Source: Owenia fusiformis (taxonomy: Eukaryota; Annelida; Polychaeta; Sabellida; Oweniidae). Taken from it: 64,000 nt of DNA. The stretch is taken from positions 13,872,714 through 13,936,713 of the forward strand of contig CAIIXF020000007.1 in the NCBI GenBank assembly GCA_903813345.2, written 5' to 3'. Below the pieces are notes generated by a model that was given only the letters and a program-made list of their open reading frames with translations, ran no database searches and had not been told where the DNA came from. The position numbers and the translations under genes were made by a program. Within the stretch, counting starts at the first letter, position 1. Each line of letters opens with the position of its first letter. Of this stretch, positions 55,824-64,000 are shown piece after piece.

Positions 55824-57171
55824 AGCATGAATTTGGCAGAAATATAAACAACTCCACCAACACAACTGAAGTGTCAAAATTGGTTGCTCAGTAACTTTGA
55901 GTAACTGTTATCTCTTGATTACCCAGATAAACAACAATTCACTTAATTAATCATTCAATGTTTACATAAAGAAAGTAAGCAATGTTTAGAGGATATGTTT
56001 CAAACTTTTTCTATAACTTACTCTGTTAGTATTTGCACTTGAAATTCTTTCAACTCTGGCATATTAATATGCATTGTCTTTGATGCCAATATTGTTCATT
56101 AATCATGACACAAATAGATATTTTTGACTCTCAGAAGAAGGATGTGATATCCTGGTGTGATTGAGTTGGTTTTTCAGACATTAGAAGTCGATAACCGGAC
56201 TCATTCCCTGCCTGTTCTATGTTCCATATGGCATGATATGAATACAGTGCCTGATGAATCTGAGTTGATTTAGTGTGTAGTAAGAGAATTTCTGAAAAAA
56301 CTACACATTGGTGGTGGATTATATTTGTTTTGTAAAAGTTTATTTTACAACTTTCTTCAAGGTAATGTAATTTTCAAAAAAGTATCTTGTACTTTTCTAA
56401 ATTATGAAATAATGTGAGCTGTAGTAGGGTTAAGAGAGATACGTGTACTTATTTAACTCAAAATCTTTGCATGCAAGCCTGCATTTTTGTTTAACATGGA
56501 TGTGTACACCTGTGTACAGTATAAAATTGCAAAATCATGACATCATTATTTTATTCCAATTTTTATCCTTTCATGAAAATAGGTAAAATCAAGATTATGC
56601 AACCAGTTCTAGAAACAGGATCACTTAATACACCAATGCATAAGTATTCAGACCACACATGCCTTCTTAACCTTGACCCATTGTTTCTGATACGCACATA
56701 TAAGTGGACGAGCCACTTTTAATGAAATACTTCAGGCAAGGTGACAGCAGGTGCATTTACATCCAAGAGTGCATGCATTAAAGCACCAACCAAATATACC
56801 AGATGTTTTGTTTTTATGAAGTAGAATAATGTCGATTTTTTCATCCCACCTTAAAAAGGGCTATATTGTCGTCTTGTGTTGCTGGGCAGGCGCCACAAAA
56901 AATCTTGTCAGCAAAAGTCCAGGAAATTATCAACCCATTAAACTGATTTTTTTTATCAAAGAGGAATAACAATTTGAATAATACAAACTAACAGCTAGAC
57001 TTTATTTTAGTCACCTTTCCATAACTGGCAATTGTAGAATGTTTTCCAAAATTTGAAAAATGAGGCAAGGATTCATACATGTATGTAGTTTAAAACCTTT
57101 TCCTGCTAAACTATTTAATAGTACATAAAAATAGTAATTTTGGTCCGTTTTGATAAGGTATTCAAGGTTTT

Positions 57172-57446
57172 TAGCTCACATGGCGAGCTATTTCTCACTT
57201 GATCGTCTCACGGTCTATCCGCCCCTCCTTCAATCTGACCAATCCCAAAATTCACTTTCGGAACATTTAGTAGCTTTATAAGTTATTTCATGTGTATTTC
57301 AATGGTAAAATGTTACTGTAAATAGTAGTTTTATGAAATAATTCTGTTACAAAATGCTGGCAAAAATATCCAAGTTTTATCGTCTGTCATTATACCTTCC
57401 TTTCAAATCATTAACTTGTGGACCCAGTATCCACGGTGCTATTTTT
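57172..57446. mobile_element. Short AGCTCACATGG-type element, upstream tandem copy
   Basis: Starts TTTTAGCTCACATGGCGAGCT and ends CCAGTATCCACGGTGCTATTTTT, after which a second element of the same kind starts immediately. Its centre matches one block of the longer element (CCCAAAATTCACTTT, AGCTTTATAAGTTATTTCA, ATGAAATAATTCTGTTACAAA). Confidence 0.65.
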
Positions 57447-57719
57447 AGCTCACATGGTGAGCTTTTGCAATCACTCACTTGTCCGTCTGTCCGTCCGTCC
57501 GTCTGTCAGTCCGTCTGTCTGTCCGTCCGTCTGTCCGTCCGTCAACAATAGTGGCACGTTTTAAAACCTCTGTCGATAGGATTCCTGCTTTAAGTTATTT
57601 CTGTTCAACATCAATACAGAAAACTCCCCTATGACTCCTGGTTCAAAAGCTCGCCTATTTTCAAAATGGCCGCCACTTTTGTCTCGCGAAATTCACTTTT
57701 GACCCATTTGTTGAGGTAT

Positions 57720-59405
57720 ATCCAGAATTATGGCAATGTCTATACTTTCTATCTGTCTATACATTGTCTATACTTTCTATACTTTCGATCTCCTTTTTCA
57801 TACTATCTGCCTTCGACGTTTCTATACTTTCGAACTGCTTTTTCATACCAACTGCCTTTGACAAATCAGATGTCTATAGTTTCTATACTTTCGAAATGCC
57901 TTTTCATACTAACTGCCTTTGACAAAGCAGATGTCTATAGTTTCTATACTTTCTATACTTTCGATCTGCTTTTTCCTATAACTGTCTTAGACAAATCAGA
58001 TGTCTATAGTTTCTATACTTTCTATCTGCTATTTCCCAGAACTGTCTTCGACATATCAGATGTCTATACTTTCTATACTTTCTATACTTTCGATCTGCTT
58101 TTTCCCATAACTGTCTTTGACAAATAAGATGTCTATAGTTTCTATACTTTCTATCTGCTATTTCCCAGAACTGTATTCGACATATCAGATGTCTATACTT
58201 TCTATACTTTCTATACTTTCGATCTGCTTTTTCCCATAACTGTCTTCGACAAATCAGATGTCTACAGTTTCTATACTTTCTATACTTTCTATCTGCTTTT
58301 CACAAAACTGTCTTTGACAAATAAGATGTCTATATTATCACATGCTCTGTAAAATTCCAGTAATCTGATTGGTTGATTACCGTGTGAGTTTTCCCGTCTC
58401 ACACGGCCGTCTCACACGTTACTAGAGGCAACCAGTGATGATCAATAGCAACGATGTGACGTCACTGATTATATCACTTCTAGCTAAGGAAAACAATATG
58501 ACGTCATACTATTTCACAAACAAGTACGAATACAACGGTATGACGTCATATTGTTTCAAAGCGAAATCAAAAATTATAGTAGTTACCAGAAGTACTGAAC
58601 ACAATCATAACTGACCAAATCAAAATGCTTCAAAATTCCTAGACATGTGATAAAATCGTCATCACACGTTTCAGCTTATGTGATACAGGAAATATTCCAC
58701 TCGGGTAACAATGTATCACCACTCAAGCTTCGCTTTCGTGGATGATACAGTATTACCTTTCGTGGAATATTTCCTGTATCACATGCTGAAACGTGTGATA
58801 ACTGATAGTTTCTATACTTTCTATCTGCTATTTCCCAGAACTGTATTCGACATATCAGATGCATTCGATCTGCTTTTTCCCAGAAATGTCTTAGACAAAT
58901 CAAATGTCTATAGTTTCTATACTTTCTATACTTTCGATCTGCTTTTCCCAATAACCGTCTTCGACAAATCAGATGTCTTTAGTTTCTATAGTTTCTATAC
59001 TTTCGATCTGCTTTTACCCATAACTGTCTTCGACAAATCAAATGTCTATAGTTTCTATACTTTCTATACTTTCGATCTGCTTTTCCCCATAACTGTCTTC
59101 GACAAATCAGATGTCTATAGTTTCTATACTTTCTATCTGTTTTCCCCATAACTGTCTTCGAAAAATCAGATGTTTTACAATGTATAGAAAGTATCGAAAG
59201 TATAGAAAGTATAGACATAGGGATTTCGCCAAAATGTAAAGTATAGAAAGTATCGAAAGTATAGACATAGGGAATTCAAAAGTATAGACAGTATAGAAAG
59301 TATAGACATGTATAGACTTTAGAGAGTCCAATCGTCTAAGACTGAAAAAAGTATCATTTAAAAAAAAGCAGTTCGAAAGTATAGAAAGTATAGAATATGC
59401 CATAA
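57720..59405. repeat. Minisatellite of TCTATACTTTCTATACTTTC units, partly inverted
   Basis: Units of about 60 bases: GTCTATAGTTTCTATACTTTC, GATCTGCTTTTTCCC, ATAACTGTCTTCGACAAATC. From about 59170 to 59400 the orientation flips to GAAAGTATAGAAAGTATAGAC. Its open frames, rich in Phe, Tyr and Ser, are by-products. Confidence 0.85.
58335..58801. mobile_element. 467-base hairpin-bearing insertion in the minisatellite
   Basis: TTATCACATG at the left and CGTGTGATAA at the right bound it. Inside, 58665-58795 is a second hairpin with arms of about 45 bases (TGATACAGGAAATATTCCAC / GTGGAATATTTCCTGTATCA). Contains several TGACGTCA-like words. Confidence 0.7.
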
Positions 59406-61927
59406 TTTTGGATATACATGCATTTGTTTTAAAACCTCTGTCGATAGGATTCCCGTTTTAAGTTATTTCTGTTCAACATCAATACAGAAAACTCCCCTAT
59501 GACTCCTGGTTCAAAAGCTCGCCTATTTTCAAAATGGCCGTCACTTTTGTCTCGCGAAATTCACTTTTGACCCATTTCCTAGCTTTACAAATAATTTCAG
59601 GTGTCCTTCACTGTAAAAATCCATGTCAATGTAAAGGGTAGATATATGTAATAATATTGTTACAAAAAATCAGCGAAAAATTATATCCATTTTTTTATTT
59701 TCAGCCATTTTAGTTAACATTGATTTGTCTATCTGACTCGCGAAATCCACTTTCCGTCAATAACAGTGGCACGTTTTAAAACCTCTGTCGATAGGATTCC
59801 TGTTTTAAGTTATTTCTGTTCAACATCAATACAGAAAACTCCCCTATGACTCCTGGTTCAAAAGCTCGCCTATTTTCAAAATGGCCGCCATTTTTGTCTC
59901 GCGAAATTCACTTTTGACCCATTTCCTAGCTTTACAAATAATTTCAAGTGTCCTACATTGTAGAAATCCATTGCAAAGTAAAGAGTAGATGTATGAAATA
60001 ATTTTGTTACGAAAAATCAGCGAAAAATTATATCCATTTATTTATTTTCAGCCATTTTAGTTAACATTGATTTGTCCATCTGTCTCGCAAAATCCACTTT
60101 TGGACCATTTACCTTAAACCCTCTGTCGATAGGATTTCCGTTTTCAGTTAATTTTGTTCAACATCAATACAAAAAAACTCTCCTATGACTCTTGGTTCAA
60201 AAGCTCGCCTATTTTCAAAATGGTCGCCATTCTTGTTCCGCGAAATTCACTTTTTGCCCATTTCCTAGCTTTACAAATAATTCCAGCTGTCCTGCATTGT
60301 AAAAAGCCGTGTCACTGTAAAGAGTAATTGTATGAAATAATTTTGTTACAAAAAATCGGCAAAATATTATATCTGTTTTTTTTTTATTTTCAGCCATTTT
60401 AGTTAACATTGATTTGTCCATCTGTCTCGCGAAATCCTCTTTTGAACCATTTGCTTAAAACCTCTGTCGATAGGATTCCAGTTTCACATTATTTTTGTTC
60501 AACATCAACACAAAAAAACTCCCCTATGACTCCTGGTTCAAAAGCTTGCCTGATTTCAAAATGGTCGCCATTTTTGTCTCGCGAAATTCAATTTTGGCCT
60601 ATTTCCTAGCTTTACAAATAATTTCAAGTGTCTTGCATTGCAAAAAGCCATGTCACTGTAAAGAGTAGTTGTATGAAATAATTTTGTTCCAAATAATTGG
60701 CAAAAAATTATATCCGTTTTTTTTCTCAGCCATTTTACTTAACATCGATTTGTCCATCTGTCTCTCAGTCAGTCCAAAATAGTGGCAAGTGGCTTGAAAT
60801 AATTTTGTTACAAAAAATCAGCAAAAAATTATATCCGTTTTTTTCTGTCACCATGTGAGGCCAGTACCCATGGTACTTATTTTTACATTTAACAATGGGA
60901 GATTGAACTGTGATTGCTTGAACTTCAGATGTTATATTGGTGGAAATGAGGTAAATCTGTATTTCTAGCAGATGTAGATTGAACATGTGCTTTCAATTGC
61001 CCATGGATTGGGCAATAAAATGGTGCTAAATGAGATACGACTGATTGATTTTATCTAACTGCACTTTACAGATTGGATATGAAATGTATTTTAATTGAGA
61101 TTGGCATCAAGATCACATTTGACATCAAGATGTCATTAAACTCTAATATTTCGAGAAGGACCAATCTCTGTAATGGACGTGGCCATTTTATGATGTATGT
61201 ACTTTGATGATCAAAGAAAATCTGGTGGTTTGATTTGTGTATTCATGGCTAAATGCACGATGTGTCAAGAATCATATGATAGGTTATATCGCGAAAGCTC
61301 AGATTGTTATCTCCAATGTTTACTCTCTAAATGATGGAAATGGGGCTTCCATCTCTCGTCTCCCTGAATAGCGGGGATTATCATAATTGACGGTACTCTA
61401 GTCTCCGATAAATGAACAGCAAATTAACAGTATTTGTTTTAAAGATATTGTTAACGATTTATTAGTTTTTCTGTAAATAAGATATTTGCCATATTTGTGT
61501 CTGAACTTTTACAGACGTAATATTAATTGCTAGAACCATCGACCTCTTTTTTAGACCAATATATCAACATTTTGTACAAATGTATTACCAATTATGTGTG
61601 ATATACTAGTTAGATTGTGTATCCCTCTGACATGGATCATTTTATCATCATTTTAAACTATCAAACTCACAAAACAACTCTATCCAGCTGGTGAATTTAA
61701 GTGTCAGAGGTTTAAAAGTGATATTTTCGGTCTATCATCGAAAAAACATTTTAATGCGGAATCAGATCTTGCAAGGAGTTTTTCCCAAAGTTTAATATTT
61801 TTGGATTGTAAAATACACTTTTGATTTCAAGTAGCCTAACCATATGATAAACCCTCATCATACGATTAACCCTCATCGGTCAATAGTAAAGATTACAATT
61901 GCAAGCTCAAGACTCATTGTCTCATTG

Positions 61928-62438
61928 ACACACTGGAATAGCCTGACAACGGTTAAGTCAGATACCGTTGTCACAAATGGCGGACATAACCATCACTGCA
62001 ACTCTTCAATCACTTGGTCCTCATTTCATGGGACTTTATCGTCGCTTAGTTTGTGCATGTGTTAAGCTCTTATGATGTATCATATGAAATCCCAATTTCG
62101 AGTCGTGAATCGCCACAATATAGCGTCTTCGATATCGTCAATGACAACAGAATCTGAATTTGAAATAATTTACAAAGACAACGGCATATGGTAATACAGT
62201 GTCCGTTGTCCCGTGTCTCATTTTGATCGGTTAAATTAAACACTTTATTTCGATGGTAGAACATTATTGACTGTAGTGAGTATAAAAGACACTTTGATTG
62301 ATTGTTGTTCCAAGGGAATTTAGTCTTGGTGCTCTATTAAACATACAGTTCATGAAAATCTAATTGAAACGACGGTTATGTCCACCATTTGTGACAACGG
62401 TATCTGAAGTTACCTTTGTCAGGCTATTCCGGTGTGAT
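61928..62438. mobile_element. MITE with about 66-base inverted ends
   Basis: Left end CACACTGGAATAGCCTGACA; the right end, reverse-complemented, is CACACCGGAATAGCCTGACA. Both continue CAGATACCGTTGTCACAAATGG and GGACATAACC. Flanks ATTGA and ATTGG may be a decayed 5-base duplication. No coding. Confidence 0.82.
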
Positions 62439-62739
62439 TGGGTCATATGAATACGCCAAAAACGTTGTTGGCTCACCAGTACAATCCCACTAGGTCCCAA
62501 TAGGTCATCTAAACATGTCAAAGACAAAGCCAATGGATTGTCCCATTAGGTCATCTAAACATGTCCAAAACAATAACACATTCAATTCGACCAATATGCT
62601 GAATTAGGCCATCAGCTTCACCCCAAAATTTAGGTTATCGGTACCAAGTTAGGGGAATAAGCCTCATTGTGATTTTTGGCAAGGTAAATACCTGTAGAGT
62701 AAGAAATTATATGATAGCATTGCAGAAGTGGCAGCTAAA

Positions 62740-63440
62740 TGGGTGTTATCACCCATTTTTCAAAATGGCCACCGGTGCGCTTGCTACCAAATAAAAGAAG
62801 TTCTATCTAAGCATAGTGAGAGACAAAAACAGTCATTTTGAGGTCTATTTCGGGGTTTTAGGGGTCACGGATTTCATTTAAGTTAAAATCTAAGTCATCA
62901 AAGAATTGGAAATCCAAGATGGCCGCCAAAATGGATGTGAAAACAAATATGTCACTATTGATATATGCTCAAAAAGCTCAAAGAACGGTTAAAAGTGATT
63001 TTGCACACCATGAAAGGGTTCTAGAGGCTAGGGATTTTATTTGTGTCTAAATCTAAGTGATCAAAGAACTACTTTTCAAAGAAATCCAAAATGGCCACCA
63101 AAATTGGTGTCAGAATGAATATGTAACTATTTATGTAAACTCAAAAAACAGTTAAAATGTGCTTTTGCAGACCATGGTAAGGTTTTAGAGGTTAAGGATT
63201 CCATTCATGTGTAAATTGAAGTGATTAAAGAAAACCTTTATATAGAAATCTAAAATGGCTGCCAAAATGGCTGCAAAAATGAATTCATATGCACATAGAA
63301 AAATTAGAATAGTTATGTTGTAGATATCTGAGACTGGGTTTCAGGAGAAAATGGTTTCAATTTACTAACCTTTACCTAAGTTATCTTAACCTTTCATCAT
63401 ATTAAAATCCAAAATTGTCAACAAACTGGCTGCCAAAATA
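62740..63440. repeat. Degenerate tandem repeat with AAAATGGCCGCC motifs
   Basis: About four units of 165-180 bases, each with AAATCCAAAATGGC(C/T)(G/A)CC, ATGAATATGT-type and GTTTTAGAGG(T/C)TA words. Substitutions between units are frequent. Confidence 0.65.
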
Positions 63441-63456
63441 AATGAATAAATATATA

Positions 63457-64000
63457 CAGGGTGGTCCAAAAAAAATTGGAACATTTGTTAATTGAATGCA
63501 AAACCTTTATTTTTCTTCTAAAATGTACCAAACTTTTACTGAGCATAGTCCAGTCACTTATTTATCTGATGTAAAGTTTATAGGTGAAAACCACAAAGTT
63601 AATGCATTAAACTAGTCAATGTTTGAAAGGACCCCCTTTTCTTAAATATACACTTGTCAATTCCGGCTACTTTTTCAAGTATTATTGATTTCAAAGCTTT
63701 GATGCACATGTTAATTGCTATAAATATGTTATAAAATCATATTCAGTTGACAAAGGGTATTTACATCTGGGGTTTGCCAGAAAAATATTGTGTTAACTTA
63801 AACTTAAACAATACCCAAAATGATCATTTTCATTTAAGAATAGGCAAGAAGGAACATGTCAGAGGTGAGCGATCGCATAACCCTCACAGCTACTCAAGTG
63901 ACAAAAAAATTGTTCCCACTTATCAGTAAAGGCAAAACTGACCAGTTATTCACAAAAAAAACCAACGCTAAGCACATATACTATGGTATATGTATATATA
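63457..64000. mobile_element. Possible mariner-like element, left end only
   Basis: TA followed by CAGGGTGGTCCAAAAAAAAT, the same start as the mariner relic at 38373. The other end is beyond the window. No transposase motif is readable in the 540 bases visible. Confidence 0.4.

Larger units (their letters stand above)
57447..60885. mobile_element. Long AGCTCACATGGTGAGCT element with tandem blocks and minisatellite
   Basis: Starts with the palindrome AGCTCACATGGTGAGCT, then a (GTCC/GTCT)n run, then blocks of about 330 bases repeated at least four times (AAAACCTCTGTCGATAGGAT, ATGACTCCTGGTTCAAAAGC, TTTTCAAAATGGCCGCC, CTCGCGAAATTCACTTTTG). The right end has the inverse TCACCATGTGAG followed by CCAGTACCCATGGTACTTAT. 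A minisatellite and a nested hairpin element expand the first block. No coding. Confidence 0.75.
52597..64000. other. Gene-free right end of the window
   Basis: After the DNAJC1 stop (3' UTR probably to about 53010) no host exon was recognised on either strand. The stretch is made of the repeats listed separately, with unassigned AT-rich sequence in 52930-53880, 55200-55720, 55830-57170 and 60900-61920. Confidence 0.65.

Noticed and set aside
57475-57545. Regular GTCC/GTCT repeats considered as a CRISPR array
   Set aside because: Spacing is 4 bases with no spacers; it is a simple repeat at the start of a mobile element in a eukaryotic genome.
57666-59151. Long open frames rich in Phe, Tyr, Ser and Thr (e.g. 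repeated SFYTFYTFDLLF)
   Set aside because: They are translations of the TCTATACTTTC minisatellite, occur on both strands, and show no start, signal or homology.
1-64000. tRNA, rRNA or other structured RNA genes
   Set aside because: No cloverleaf with A and B boxes and no rRNA-like conserved stretch was noticed by eye; a tRNAscan-SE or Infernal run would be needed to exclude them.

Overview
This is a window of animal nuclear genome, AT-rich, with intron-rich genes, phase-consistent GT-AG splice junctions and dense transposon and repeat debris. No bacterial features were seen. The gene set (a metazoan chitin synthase, NOX5 and DNAJC1), together with GTCCGTCC-rich elements that begin with an AGCTCACATGGTGAGCT-type palindrome, suggests a marine invertebrate, most likely a lophotrochozoan. 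That placement is an inference; no species can be named from the sequence alone.

Layout. (1) Bases 1-10859, minus strand: the first 14 coding exons of a chitin synthase, running off the left edge. All key glycosyltransferase motifs are present. (2) 10860-14171: divergent intergenic region with hairpin elements. (3) 14172-28280, plus strand: a complete NOX5, the calcium-regulated NADPH oxidase, in 13 coding exons. A 5.1-kb intron carries a mariner relic and a LINE relic. (4) 28281-30236: intergenic, with a direct duplication of about 0.6 kb. (5) 30237-37808, plus strand: a secreted chymotrypsin-fold protein in 6 exons whose catalytic His and Ser are replaced by Arg and Tyr, so a pseudoprotease. 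(6) 37809-44201: a transposon nest. (7) 44202-52596, plus strand: a complete DNAJC1 (ER J-protein with two SANT domains) in 9 exons. Intron 4 carries a 2.2-kb tandem-repeat element that itself contains a dated MITE insertion. (8) 52597-64000: no genes; tandem duplications, hairpins, a large minisatellite and several terminal-inverted-repeat elements.

How the genes relate. The four genes are functionally unrelated neighbours, as is usual in animals. Chitin synthase and NOX5 are divergently arranged about 3.3 kb apart, which is no evidence for co-regulation. Exon-intron models were built by hand from reading frame, splice phase and family motifs. Coordinates are exact to the base for the proposed junctions, but no transcript evidence was available.

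Most interesting. The pseudoprotease keeps all its expected cysteines while losing two of three catalytic residues. Two DNA-transposon insertions have their pre-insertion empty site preserved in a neighbouring duplicate copy, which proves the element boundaries and the order of events. Three large repeat elements share one architecture (terminal or subterminal palindrome plus tandem-block core) that resembles non-autonomous Helitron/Helentron-like elements. One of them sits nested inside the inverted repeat of a mariner relic.
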